A stretch of 64,000 nucleotides of DNA. Source: Bacteroides gallinarum DSM 18171 = JCM 13658 (lineage in GTDB: Bacteria > Bacteroidota > Bacteroidia > Bacteroidales > Bacteroidaceae). The stretch lies in NCBI RefSeq assembly GCF_000374365.1, contig NZ_KB894137.1, positions 1-64,000 on the forward strand, in the 5' to 3' direction. Below, in pieces: positions 34,937 through 44,037 of this stretch (position 1 is its first letter; every line of letters starts with the position of its first letter). The position numbers and the translations under genes were made by a program. The notes under the pieces were generated by a model. That model was not told the origin of the DNA. It made no database searches and worked only from the letters and a program-made list of their open reading frames with translations.

Positions 34937-35539
34937 ATGTTTTCCGGAATAGTAGAAGAATGCGCCACCCTGGTGGCTATGGTCAAAGACCAAGAAAATG
35001 TACACTTTACTTTTAAGTGTTCGTTCGTGAGTGAATTAAAAATAGACCAGAGCGTAGCTCATAATGGTGTGTGCCTTACGGTTGTCGGCATGACGGATGA
35101 TACCTATACGGTAACGGCTATGAAGGAGACTTTGGAACGCTCCAACCTCGGTTTGCTGGAGATAGGCGACGAAGTGAACGTAGAGCGTAGCATGCTGATG
35201 AACGGCCGGCTGGACGGGCATATCGTACAGGGACATGTAGACTGTACTGCAACCTGCACCGATATAAAGGATGCCGAAGGAAGCTACTACTTCACGTTCA
35301 AGTATGAGTTCGATAAGGAAATGGCCAAACGCGGTTATATCACCGTAGACAAAGGTTCCGTAACCGTGAACGGCGTCAGCTTGACGGTGTGTAACCCCAC
35401 GGACGACACTTTCCAGGTAGCCATTATTCCCTACACCTTCGAGCATACCAACTTCCATACCTTCAAGGCGGGCAGCGTGGTGAACCTCGAATTCGATATT
35501 ATCGGTAAGTATATTAGCAGAATGATACAATATCGCTGA
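34937..35539 (+). CDS. ribE: Riboflavin synthase alpha subunit
   Basis: A 200-residue enzyme that converts two 6,7-dimethyl-8-ribityllumazine molecules to riboflavin. The N-terminal MFSGIVEECA, the VAHNGVCLTV and VNGVSLTV lumazine-binding repeats (two homologous barrels) and GHVDCTATC are present. The length is normal. The promoter is probably TATCTTTG at 34881. No FMN riboswitch is recognisable in the short leader. Confidence 0.96.
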   Translation: MFSGIVEECATLVAMVKDQENVHFTFKCSFVSELKIDQSVAHNGVCLTVVGMTDDTYTVTAMKETLERSNLGLLEIGDEVNVERSMLMNGRLDGHIVQGHVDCTATCTDIKDAEGSYYFTFKYEFDKEMAKRGYITVDKGSVTVNGVSLTVCNPTDDTFQVAIIPYTFEHTNFHTFKAGSVVNLEFDIIGKYISRMIQYR

Positions 35540-35553
35540 AAAACCTTTTCCTT

Positions 35554-36093
35554 ATGAATGATTTCTTGCAATTAGCCGCTTCGCGCCAGAGCGACCGGGC
35601 TTATGACATGTCCCGTACGGTAGAGCCGGAGAAGCTGGAACGTATCCTGGAAGCCGCCCGGCTGTCGCCTTCGGCGTGTAATGCCCAGCCGTGGCGGTTC
35701 GTGGTGGTTACCGAACCGGAACTTGCCGTAAAAGTAGGTAAGGCTACTGCCGGATTGGGAATGAACAAGTTTGCCAAAGACGCCCCGGTGCATATACTGG
35801 TCGTAGAGGAGTCCATGAATATCACCTCTTTCTTGGGGGCTAAGATTAAGGACAAATATTTCCCGCTGATAGATATAGGCATTGCCACCGCCCATATCAC
35901 GCTGGCAGCGGAGAGCGAAGGATTGGGGTCGTGTATCCTGGGGTGGTTCGACGAGAAGGAGATAAAGAAGCTTACCGGCATTCCTGCCCATAAGCGCCTG
36001 CTGCTCGATATAACGATAGGCTATCCGGCAAAAGAGAAACGGAAGAAATCGAGGAAGCCCAAAGACAAGGTCATTTCCTACAATCATTATTAA
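35554..36093 (+). CDS. Nitroreductase family protein
   Basis: A 179-residue FMN-dependent NAD(P)H oxidoreductase. The FMN-phosphate motif ASRQSDRAYD, the RLSPSACNAQPWRFVVV segment and the C-terminal GLGSCILGWFDEKEIKKL are typical of small bacterial nitroreductases. The true substrate is unknown. It starts 14 bp after ribE, so FMN synthesis and an FMN enzyme may be cotranscribed. Confidence 0.9.
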   Translation: MNDFLQLAASRQSDRAYDMSRTVEPEKLERILEAARLSPSACNAQPWRFVVVTEPELAVKVGKATAGLGMNKFAKDAPVHILVVEESMNITSFLGAKIKDKYFPLIDIGIATAHITLAAESEGLGSCILGWFDEKEIKKLTGIPAHKRLLLDITIGYPAKEKRKKSRKPKDKVISYNHY

Positions 36094-36095
36094 CG

Positions 36096-36143
36096 GCTAT
36101 GCCCTGAACGGTGCGACGGAATGTCCGGCGTTCAGGGCATAGC
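36096..36143. terminator. Bidirectional terminator
   Basis: A 15-bp perfect stem (gctatgccctgaacg at 36096-36110 with its complement at 36129-36143) between the convergent nitroreductase and yihY-like genes. Confidence 0.8.
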
Positions 36144-36169
36144 TATACTTAAGGAGTTCCGGCAGAGAG

Positions 36170-37489
36170 CTATAAATCCTTCAACAGTACTTTGCTGGCG
36201 CTCCTGTAATACTCCTCCCGCGCTTTCATCAGCGTTTCCCATTGTCCGTGGAACTCTTTATCCTTGTCTATCTTGAAATCTTCGGAGCCGTGGGTATCCA
36301 GCTTGTCCAGCAGGAGAGCCACGTTTAGCTTGTTGATGTCCATAGAAGGCTGGTAGGCGATGTCCTGGCTTTTGGCATCGGTCACCACCTCGTGCAGAAG
36401 ATTGATTTCCTGCAACTCGTAGAGGGTCTGGTTGGTTAGGCGTATGGGAATCTGGCATTCCTCCGATATATCCTCCGCCGTGTACGGCTGCTCGTTCTGC
36501 TCAAAGCGTTTGGCTATGAGCGACATGATAAGAATGGAAATAAAGTCGCGGTAGCGGCGGCTGATGTTGCGGGCATCCTTGTCGAAGCTGAAATTCCGGA
36601 TGTTCTGCCCGGCATATGTCAGCTCTGCCCCGAAAAGGCAGATTGTCCAGGATATTTGCAACCATAACAGGAACATGGGGAGCGCCGCGAAACTTCCGTA
36701 AATGGCATTGTAACGGGATACCCATAACTGGCTGCTGATGTAGAGAAACTGGAAAGCCTGGTGTGCCGTACCTGCCAGGATTCCCGAAATCAGCGCATGC
36801 TTGAACTTGACTTTCGTATTGGGCATAAACACATACAACCCCGTAAACATAAACCACGTCAGGGCAAACGGGATGAGGCGGATTAGGAATTTGCCGATAG
36901 GGGCGAGCAGGGTGAAGTCCTCCACATTCTTCAGCATGGTACTCATAAATATGGAAAGACCGCCTGAAACCACCAGCAGCAGCGGTATCAGCAGCAGCAT
37001 GGAGAAATAATCGGTGATTTTGCGGTACATGCTACGTGCCTTCTTTACCTGCCAGATGCGGTTAAAGGTGATTTCCATGTTGTTAATCAGGTTGAGTACC
37101 GTCCACAACAGCATGATTAATCCCACCCCGATGAAGATGCCGCTTTTGGTTTGCGACAGATAAGAGTTGACGAACTGGAAGATAACTTCCGTCGCTTCCG
37201 ACGGACCGCCGAAGCCCTTGACGATTTGGCTCTCCATAAGATTGTCGAAGCCAAACCCGCGCGCAATCGCGAATACGATAGCCAGGATAGGTACGATAGC
37301 GAGCAGTGTACTGTACGTCAGGGCAGATGCCTTGTTTACGAGCCTGTCTTTGGTAAAGCGGTTGACGCAGAGGTAAATGGTCTTGATAATATTGTATATG
37401 GAGAAAGTCGTTTTAGTGACTTCATCTTCCGTGATGCGCCAGATATCGTAGGTCAGGAACTTCCAAAGGGCTGCAATACGCTTGCTCAT
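36170..37489 (-). CDS. YihY/BrkB family inner-membrane protein
   Basis: A 439-residue protein with about six membrane helices and a C-terminal soluble part. NKASALTYSTLLAIVPILAI and LFGAELTYAGQN are diagnostic for the YihY/virulence factor BrkB (formerly RNase BN) family. The last 120 residues (winged-helix-like CQIPIRLTNQTLYELQ) form a cytosolic extension. The ATG at 37489 (MSKRIAALWKFL) is preferred over one at 37687, which would run through the 3' end of the RNase P RNA gene. The cellular role is unclear. Confidence 0.88.
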   Translation of the reverse strand: MSKRIAALWKFLTYDIWRITEDEVTKTTFSIYNIIKTIYLCVNRFTKDRLVNKASALTYSTLLAIVPILAIVFAIARGFGFDNLMESQIVKGFGGPSEATEVIFQFVNSYLSQTKSGIFIGVGLIMLLWTVLNLINNMEITFNRIWQVKKARSMYRKITDYFSMLLLIPLLLVVSGGLSIFMSTMLKNVEDFTLLAPIGKFLIRLIPFALTWFMFTGLYVFMPNTKVKFKHALISGILAGTAHQAFQFLYISSQLWVSRYNAIYGSFAALPMFLLWLQISWTICLFGAELTYAGQNIRNFSFDKDARNISRRYRDFISILIMSLIAKRFEQNEQPYTAEDISEECQIPIRLTNQTLYELQEINLLHEVVTDAKSQDIAYQPSMDINKLNVALLLDKLDTHGSEDFKIDKDKEFHGQWETLMKAREEYYRSASKVLLKDL

Positions 37490-37589
37490 AATGAATCGGG
37501 AATTGGAAACCGGGAATCGAAAAATAAAGCCCCTACCGGAAAGGATGCTGTCATCTTCCAACCCTTCTGTTTTTAATTTTAAATATAAA

Positions 37590-37996
37590 AAAGCAGCCGG
37601 TCTGTAAGCCGGGTTCTGTATCCTCGGTAAATGGAGAATGCCGCATTGTTCATGTTTCATTCCCCATTGAAGCGAGGCGCCTGTCATTTATCTGAGCCGT
37701 ATGTCGCCATACGGCTTTAGCGGTCTACCCTCCGGCATGGAGCGAGCAGCTCTCATAGCGCCGGTTTACATGACCTTACAACTCCCAAGACGTACAGCCC
37801 TTGTGTCGCCACAAGGCTGGTAGGCTCTTACCCCACCTTCTCACCCTTACCGCAGCCCGGAGGTTGCGGCGGTCATTCTCTTCTACGTTACTCTACCCTC
37901 GCGGACAGCTTTCTGTTAGGAAGTAGGATGCTCTGTGTTGCCCGGACTTTCCTCATGCGCACGAGGCGCAGGCGACAAGCCGACCGACTGCTTTGT
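37590..37996 (-). ncRNA. rnpB: RNase P RNA
   Basis: The minus strand carries the invariant gaggaaagtccgggc (CR I) near 37950, and the 3' end acagaacccggcttacagac at about 37602-37621. The P1 helix forms between aagcagtcggtc at the 5' end and gaccggctgctt at the 3' end, followed by a T-run. The length of about 405 nt fits type A bacterial RNase P. A -7 box TATCTTTG at 38001-38008 on the minus strand places the start near 37996. The RNA is the catalytic part of the tRNA 5'-processing enzyme. Confidence 0.95.
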
Positions 37997-38000
37997 CCTG

Positions 38001-38008
38001 CAAAGATA
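38001..38008 (-). promoter_or_regulatory. Promoter -7 box of rnpB
   Basis: TATCTTTG on the minus strand, 5 to 7 bp before the predicted 5' end of RNase P RNA. Confidence 0.65.
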
Positions 38009-38162
38009 GGAATTTCTTTTGTGATTGGCGAGTAGTGGCGGGTGATTTGTTCGTATGGACGCTTTATTTGCATAATTTATTAAAAACACTGAAAAAGTGT
38101 ATCTCTTTCGGAATAAATTGTTAGCTTTGCTATCATTAATAACCCCCAAACCCTGATAGCCC

Positions 38163-39365
38163 ATGAAAAAGTTCGTCTCACTCTTTGTATTGCTTCTTTT
38201 TATAACCTTTCTTGCAGCCGCTTCGGAAACGGGCGACCGCAGCATACCGGTGGAGATAGCACAGCTTACCGACAGTTTAAAACAACAGTTCGCACCGGAT
38301 AAACGCGTGGCTTTGCTAGACGTGGATTATTCTTTTTCCGGTAAGAATGTGATGTTGCGCGGCGTCACCACTTCGGCAGAGGCGAAAGCGGTTTTGCTGA
38401 AAGAACTGGCAAAGAGGGGATATACCGTAATGGACTGCCTGCAACTCCTTCCAGACGGAGAAGGGCTGGAGGGCAAAACATATGGCATTATCAACGTCTC
38501 TGTGGCAAACCTGCGTGTAGCTCCCGATTTTTCATCGGAAATGATGACGCAAGGATTAATGGGCATGCCCGTGCGCGTGTTGCAACGCGACGGTTGGGTG
38601 CGCATCCAGACGCCCGACGACTATATCGCATGGGTACATCGCGTAGGCGTGCATCCCGTAACTAAAGAAGAAATGGCTGCGTGGAACGATGCGGAAAAGA
38701 TTGTGGTAACCTCGCATTACGGCTTTGTCTATTCCGAGCCGAACCGGGCTTCGCAGACGGTGTCGGACGTCGTGGCAGGCAACCGCCTGAAATGGGAAGG
38801 GAGTAAAGGGGCTTTTTATAAGGTGGCTTATCCCGACGGCCGCCGGGGGTATATCTCCAAATCCATAGCGATGCCCGAAAAAAAGTGGCGTTCCGGCTTA
38901 AAGCAGGATGCCGCCAGTATTATCCGTACAGCGCACACGTTGATTGGAATTCCCTACCTATGGGCGGGAACCTCGTCCAAAGGCGTGGATTGCAGCGGAT
39001 TTATGCGTACCGTACTCTTTATGCACGACATCATTATCCCGCGCGACGCCTCCCAGCAAGCCTATGCAGGCAAGCATATCGACATCGCACCCGATTTCTC
39101 CAACCTGCAACCGGGCGATTTGATATTCTTCGGCCGCAAGGCAACTCCGGAGCGGAAAGAGCGTGTGGTGCATGTGGGGATGTATATCGGCGGCAAGCGC
39201 TTCATCCATTCGCAGGGCGATGTGCATATCAGCAGTTTCGACCCGGCAGATGAACTGTTCGATGAATACAATCTCGGGCGGTTGTTGTTTGCCACGCGCG
39301 TGTTACCTTATATAAATAAAGAGGCGGGGCTGAATACGACAGAAACGAATGAATATTATAAATGA
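38163..39365 (+). CDS. Secreted NlpC/P60 murein peptidase with SH3-like domains (YkfC-like)
   Basis: A 400-residue exported protein with a signal peptide at residues 1-20. Two bacterial SH3-like domains follow (around 115-160 and 180-235), then an NlpC/P60 domain with Cys277 (GVDCSGFMR), His337 (VVHVGMYIG) and His349 (FIHSQGDV). Such enzymes cut gamma-D-glutamyl-diamino acid bonds in murein peptides. A -7 box TAGCTTTG lies at 38122-38129, and a 7-bp hairpin (gctatca/tgatagc) ends 2 nt before the ATG. It leads a set with a dipeptide epimerase and a transglutaminase-like protein. Confidence 0.9.
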   Translation: MKKFVSLFVLLLFITFLAAASETGDRSIPVEIAQLTDSLKQQFAPDKRVALLDVDYSFSGKNVMLRGVTTSAEAKAVLLKELAKRGYTVMDCLQLLPDGEGLEGKTYGIINVSVANLRVAPDFSSEMMTQGLMGMPVRVLQRDGWVRIQTPDDYIAWVHRVGVHPVTKEEMAAWNDAEKIVVTSHYGFVYSEPNRASQTVSDVVAGNRLKWEGSKGAFYKVAYPDGRRGYISKSIAMPEKKWRSGLKQDAASIIRTAHTLIGIPYLWAGTSSKGVDCSGFMRTVLFMHDIIIPRDASQQAYAGKHIDIAPDFSNLQPGDLIFFGRKATPERKERVVHVGMYIGGKRFIHSQGDVHISSFDPADELFDEYNLGRLLFATRVLPYINKEAGLNTTETNEYYK

Positions 39366-39396
39366 TAATCCGGCTAACAGCTAAAACTTCAATAAC

Positions 39397-40566
39397 ATGC
39401 AAAACAGAAGAGACTTTTTAAAGACCGCCGCCTTTGCCGCCTTGGGTTCGGGTATGGCTATCAATAGTGTACTGGCAGGAGAGGGTGCTGTGCCGGCTTT
39501 GTTCAATATCAACAAAAGTGGGGCTACGCCTAAGATGAAATTGCGTTTCTTTCCGTATGAACTGAAGTTGCGCCATGTGTTTACGGTGGCTACCTATTCG
39601 CGTACCACTACGCCTGATGTGCAGGTCGAGATAGAGTACGACGGTATTACCGGCTATGGCGAGGCGTCCATGCCTCCCTACCTGCAACACGAGCTGGGTA
39701 CAATGGATAGCGTGCTGGCTTTCCTGAAGAAAGTACAGGATGTTATCGGGCGGTTCTCCGACCCTTTCCAGTTAGAGGATATCCTGGGCTATATAGACAG
39801 TCTTTCCGCAGGAGATGCGGCGGCAAAGACAGCGGTAGATATCGCCTTGCACGACCTGGTGGGCAAGTTGTTACAGGCTCCCTGGTACAAGATATGGGGG
39901 CTGGATAAGGAGAAAGCACCTTCCACCACGTTTACTATCGGCATCGATACGGCCGATGTAGTGCGCGAAAAGACCAGGGAATGCGCAGAGCAGTTCAATA
40001 TCCTGAAAGTGAAATTGGGACGCGATAACGATAAGGAGATGATTGAAACTATCCGTTCCGTAACCGACCTGCCCATTGCCATTGATGCCAACCAGGGCTG
40101 GAAAGACAAACACTATGCGCTCGATATGATTCATTGGCTGAAGGAGAAAGGCATCGTTATGATAGAGCAGCCCATGCCCAAGGAGCAGTTGGACGACATC
40201 GCATGGGTAACCCAGCAAAGCCCGCTGCCGATTTTTGCCGACGAATCCATTCAGCGCTTAAAGGATGTAGCGGGGCTGAAAGATGCCTTTACGGGTATCA
40301 ATATCAAACTGATGAAGTGTACCGGTATGCGTGAGGCATGGAAAATGGTGACGCTGGCACGGGCTTTGGGCATGAAGGTAATGGTAGGATGTATGACCGA
40401 GACATCATGCGCCATATCCGCTGCCTCGCAGTTCTCGCCGGCCGTAGACTTTGCCGATTTGGACGGTAGCCTGCTGATTGCCAACGACCGCTTCAAAGGT
40501 ATGGAAGTGGTGAAGGGAAAGATTACGTTGCCGGATTTGCCGGGTATCGGTGTAGTGAAAATCTAA
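39397..40566 (+). CDS. Dipeptide epimerase (L-Ala-D/L-Glu epimerase type)
   Basis: A 389-residue enolase-superfamily protein of the muconate lactonizing enzyme subgroup. The base Lys is in FNILKVKLGRDND (K-x-K), metal ligands in AIDANQGW, MIEQPMP and FADESIQ, and the second Lys in INIKLMKCTG. It probably epimerises L-Ala-D-Glu released from murein. Unusually, the N-terminus MQNRRDFLKTAAFAALGSG resembles a twin-arginine signal, so it may be exported. It lies 31 bp after the peptidase that would feed it. Confidence 0.88.
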   Translation: MQNRRDFLKTAAFAALGSGMAINSVLAGEGAVPALFNINKSGATPKMKLRFFPYELKLRHVFTVATYSRTTTPDVQVEIEYDGITGYGEASMPPYLQHELGTMDSVLAFLKKVQDVIGRFSDPFQLEDILGYIDSLSAGDAAAKTAVDIALHDLVGKLLQAPWYKIWGLDKEKAPSTTFTIGIDTADVVREKTRECAEQFNILKVKLGRDNDKEMIETIRSVTDLPIAIDANQGWKDKHYALDMIHWLKEKGIVMIEQPMPKEQLDDIAWVTQQSPLPIFADESIQRLKDVAGLKDAFTGINIKLMKCTGMREAWKMVTLARALGMKVMVGCMTETSCAISAASQFSPAVDFADLDGSLLIANDRFKGMEVVKGKITLPDLPGIGVVKI

Positions 40567-40574
40567 ATGCGTAT

Positions 40575-40645
40575 GATGATTTGTAATTCATAACTCATAA
40601 TTCATAATGTATAACTCATAACTCGTAATTCATAATTTATAAATC
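40575..40645. repeat. Low-complexity AT-rich repeat
   Basis: Loose tandem copies of ataactcata and ataattcata fill the gap between the epimerase and transglutaminase genes. Related strings occur near 55880-55950. No other feature is seen here. Confidence 0.6.
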
Positions 40646-40658
40646 TCTCCGTTTTCCC

Positions 40659-41993
40659 ATGAAGAAACTATTATATACCATATTCCTATTTCTCCTCGCT
40701 TCCGCCTGCGGCACGAGGCCGGAGAACAAGCCATATAGCTGGGACGACGATTTGCACCAGCGGCTGCTTACTGATTTCTGCTTGACGGAATCCCAGGTAA
40801 AGGACTATATCAGGAAATACATTCCCGATGTAACGGACGAGCAGATGAGGCAATGGGAAGCATCCAATGCACTGGAGTGCATGATACTGGACGGTGAAAA
40901 ACGCTATTTCCGTAATGCCGCCCCCAATCTGTTCCGTATAGATTCCGCCTGCTATGATATAAAGATAGCCAAAGAAGGTACGGCATTGAGTGGAAGCGAT
41001 AAGGTGAACCGGGAGAACCTGCCCGAAATCATTGCCGCCGTAAAGGAAAGCGGCAAGGCGGTTGCAGTTCCTAAACGGATGCGCGTTACCTATACGCTGA
41101 CGGTGGATACGAATGCCGTTCCTGCCGGTAAGATTATCCGTTGCTGGTTGCCCTATCCCCGTAGAGACCAGGCGCGCCAGCAGGATGTGAAGTTTATCTC
41201 CGCCAGTGAGCCGGAGTATATCCTCGCTCCGCAAGACAGCCGGCATAGTACGCTTTATATGGAGAAGCGTGCCGTAGAGGGCGAGCCTACCGTATTCTCC
41301 GAAACATTCGAATACACATCCTGCGGGGAGTGGCATAATCTGCAAGCGGAAGATGTGCAGCCCTACGATACCACTACCGCTCTTTACAAGGAATATACCG
41401 CCGAGCGGGATAAACACATCGTTTTCTCCCCGCGTCTGCGTGAATTGGCTGCCAAATTGACAGCAGGCGAAACGAATCCCTATCTGAAAGCGAAACGCAT
41501 CTTCCGTTGGGTCAACGACAACTTCCCCTGGGCTTCCGCCCGCGAATATTCCACGATAGAGAATATTCCGGAATACGTATTGGACAACCGCCACGGCGAC
41601 TGCGGCCAGGTCAGCCTTCTGTTTATCACCCTGTGCCGCATCAGCGGCATTCCCGCACATTTCCAAAGCGGATTTATGATGCATCCCCGTGCCTGGAACC
41701 TGCACGACTGGGCGGAGGTGTACTTTGAAGGAGTAGGGTGGGTTCCTGTAGACCAGTCGTTCGGAGTGCCCGTCTTTGCCCGCGATGCCGATGAAGAATA
41801 CTTCTTCCTGGGCGGTATCGACTCCTGGCGCATGATTGTGAACAGCGATTACGGTATGCCGTTAGTACCGGAAAAGAAATATCCGCGCAGTGAAACCGTA
41901 GACTTCCAGCGTGGCGAGGTAGAGTGGGAGGGCGGTAACCTTTATTTCCCGCAATGGAGCTATCATATGGAGATTGATTACCTTAATTATTGA
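40659..41993 (+). CDS. Transglutaminase-like domain lipoprotein
   Basis: A 444-residue protein with a lipoprotein signal ending LLASAC (Cys17), so it is anchored in the envelope. A transglutaminase-like core lies in the C-terminal half: Cys in NRHGDCGQVSLLFITLC, His in WNLHDWAEVYFEGVGW, then Asp in VPVDQSFGV. This Cys-His-Asp set is complete. Bacterial members are usually proteases or peptidases rather than crosslinkers. Its place after the epimerase suggests murein-peptide handling. Confidence 0.88.
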   Translation: MKKLLYTIFLFLLASACGTRPENKPYSWDDDLHQRLLTDFCLTESQVKDYIRKYIPDVTDEQMRQWEASNALECMILDGEKRYFRNAAPNLFRIDSACYDIKIAKEGTALSGSDKVNRENLPEIIAAVKESGKAVAVPKRMRVTYTLTVDTNAVPAGKIIRCWLPYPRRDQARQQDVKFISASEPEYILAPQDSRHSTLYMEKRAVEGEPTVFSETFEYTSCGEWHNLQAEDVQPYDTTTALYKEYTAERDKHIVFSPRLRELAAKLTAGETNPYLKAKRIFRWVNDNFPWASAREYSTIENIPEYVLDNRHGDCGQVSLLFITLCRISGIPAHFQSGFMMHPRAWNLHDWAEVYFEGVGWVPVDQSFGVPVFARDADEEYFFLGGIDSWRMIVNSDYGMPLVPEKKYPRSETVDFQRGEVEWEGGNLYFPQWSYHMEIDYLNY

Positions 41994-42013
41994 GGTGCGG
42001 TATACATCTTCGC

Positions 42014-42098
42014 AACAGACGGTGTGTTTACCCCGAACACACCGTCTGTTTGCCCTCAACGCATCGTCTGTTACAGGCAAACGGACGGTGCGTTTTTA
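42014..42098 (+). terminator. Two successive hairpins, second with T-run
   Basis: A 15-bp perfect stem (aacagacggtgtgtt, 42014-42028 with 42036-42050) is followed by a stem of acgcatcgtctgtt with acggacggtgcgt and then ttttta. The second is a likely terminator for the preceding lipoprotein gene. The accgtctgtt core is shared with the tail of the 44-bp array near 5656. From 42100 to 42315 I see AT-rich leader DNA of htrA with no consensus promoter. Confidence 0.7.
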
Positions 42099-42315
42099 TT
42101 TCGCCTATCTGTCAGTATTTTAACAGACAGCAATCGTACACAAATGCTAATTTGTCAGCTTCTGCCGTTAACCGCTGTTAAGCCCTAAATATTCACTGTT
42201 AAAAGAGAACAAAAAAGAGTGACAAGCGGAATAACTGAACGATTTTTGTCGTTATTTTAACGTCAGAATGTTAAATGAGATTTGAATATTAACAATTAAA
42301 GAGAATAAGAGTAAT

Positions 42316-43845
42316 ATGAAACAGACAACAAAAAACATCCTCGGAGTTGCAGCCATTGTAATTCTTAGTTCGGGGGTAGCCGGTATTACCACCTATAAGA
42401 TGCTGCATAAGGAAGAACCTGCTACGTTTAGCGAGTTGTTCAAGCAGAACCCTAATAATTTGCAGTTGGCTGCTTATAATGCAACGGATGCGCAGCCTGT
42501 TGATTTGACGCAAGCGGCAGAGAACTCGGTTCATGCCGTGGTACATATACGTGCAAAGCAGTTGAGCAAGACTCAGACGGTGCAGAGCATGCCGGATATC
42601 TTCGACTTCTTCTTCGGCGACGGCCGCGGACAGCAACGCCAGATACAGACCCAGCCGCGTGTAGGCTTCGGTTCCGGTGTGATTATCTCTAAAGACGGCT
42701 ATATCGTGACAAACAACCACGTAGTAGAGGGAGCCGATGAAATTACCGTAAAGCTGAACGACGACCGCGAGCTGAAAGGACGCATCATCGGCACTGACCC
42801 CAGTACCGACCTTGCCCTGATAAAGATTGAGGGCGACGATTTCCCCACAGTGCCGGTAGGCAATTCCGACGAGCTGAAAGTAGGCGAGTGGGTGTTGGCG
42901 GTAGGTAACCCCTTTAACCTGAACTCCACCGTAACGGCAGGTATCGTCAGTGCAAAAGCCCGTGCTATCGGTGCTACCGCTTCCAACGGGCAGGCTGCCA
43001 ACATCCAGTCCTTCATCCAGACGGATGCGGCAATCAACCAGGGAAACAGTGGCGGTGCGCTGGTCAATGCAAGAGGCGAGCTGGTAGGTATCAACGCCAT
43101 GCTGTATTCGCCTACGGGTGCATATTCCGGTTACGGTTTTGCAATCCCCACCAGCATCATGACAAAAGTCGTAGCCGACCTGAAACAGTTCGGTACGGTA
43201 CAGCGCGCTTTGCTGGGCATCACCGGTACTACGCTGGGCACAGACCTGCAAATGGACGAAAGACTGGCTGAGGAAATGAAGAAGAAAGCAGACGAACTCG
43301 GCGTACAGGAAGGTGTCCTGATTGCTGAAGTCGTAGAAGGCGGTTCGGCTGCCGGCGTATTGAAGTCGGACGACGTTATCATAGGGCTCGACGGCAAGAA
43401 AATACATAAGTTCACCGATTTGCAGGAAGCACTTGCCAAGCACCGTCCTGGTGACAAGGTGAAGGTAAAGGTAATCCGCGACAAGAAGGAGAAAGAGTTC
43501 GAGTTGACCCTTAAGAATTCCCAGGGCAATACGAAAGTCGTGAAAGACGCCGGAATGGAAATCCTGGGTGCAGCCTTCCGCCCGGTATCTTCCGAGCTGA
43601 AGAGACAGCTCAACCTGGGTTACGGCCTGGAGGTTACCGGAGTATCCGGCGGTAAAATGGCAGATGCCGGTATCCGCAAGGGATTCATCATCCTCAAGGC
43701 AAACGGCGTACAGATGAAGTCGGTAGACGATATGGAGAAGGTGCTGAAAGCCGCTACCCAATCCCCCGACCAGGTACTGTTCATCACCGGTATGTTCCCG
43801 TCGGGCAAGCGTGCAAGCTACGCCGTAGATTTGACACAAGAATAA
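42316..43845 (+). CDS. HtrA/DegQ family periplasmic serine protease
   Basis: A 509-residue trypsin-like protease with chaperone activity that handles misfolded envelope proteins. An N-terminal hydrophobic segment (NILGVAAIVILSSGVAGITT) targets it to the periplasm. The triad is His135 (TNNHVVEG), Asp165 (STDLALIKI) and Ser245 (GNSGGALVN). Two PDZ domains follow (about 285-390 and 405-505). The length and order match DegP/DegQ. A terminator with a long stem ends the unit at 43897-43936. Confidence 0.95.
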   Translation: MKQTTKNILGVAAIVILSSGVAGITTYKMLHKEEPATFSELFKQNPNNLQLAAYNATDAQPVDLTQAAENSVHAVVHIRAKQLSKTQTVQSMPDIFDFFFGDGRGQQRQIQTQPRVGFGSGVIISKDGYIVTNNHVVEGADEITVKLNDDRELKGRIIGTDPSTDLALIKIEGDDFPTVPVGNSDELKVGEWVLAVGNPFNLNSTVTAGIVSAKARAIGATASNGQAANIQSFIQTDAAINQGNSGGALVNARGELVGINAMLYSPTGAYSGYGFAIPTSIMTKVVADLKQFGTVQRALLGITGTTLGTDLQMDERLAEEMKKKADELGVQEGVLIAEVVEGGSAAGVLKSDDVIIGLDGKKIHKFTDLQEALAKHRPGDKVKVKVIRDKKEKEFELTLKNSQGNTKVVKDAGMEILGAAFRPVSSELKRQLNLGYGLEVTGVSGGKMADAGIRKGFIILKANGVQMKSVDDMEKVLKAATQSPDQVLFITGMFPSGKRASYAVDLTQE

Positions 43846-43896
43846 CAAAAGAAGGTAGGATAGGTAAGAAGATTGTAATTTTAGCAAACAAAGACG

Positions 43897-43936
43897 AAAA
43901 AGAGGGTGTCGGCAGATACATGCCGACATCCTTTTT
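43897..43936 (+). terminator. Terminator after the htrA gene
   Basis: The stem aaaaagagggtgtcggca pairs with tgccgacatccttttt around a 6-nt loop, and T residues follow on the plus strand. Confidence 0.85.
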
Positions 43937-43981
43937 GTTATATAAAGTAAGATATAAATAAGGTGAAAAAGTACAGGTAAG

Positions 43982-44014
43982 TTTGTTTGTAATAAATAAT
44001 TTGTCGTAACTTTG
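43982..44014 (+). promoter_or_regulatory. Promoter of rpoD
   Basis: TTTG at 43982-43985 and TAACTTTG at 44007-44014 with a 21-bp spacer, 23 bp before the rpoD start codon. The sigma factor gene thus carries the same promoter class it is expected to read. Confidence 0.75.
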
Positions 44015-44037
44015 CAACCCAAATCTGTATAAGAAGA

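Noticed and set aside
37490..37687. N-terminal extension of the YihY-like protein
   Set aside because: It would be translated from the 3' end of RNase P RNA; the ATG at 37489 fits the family.
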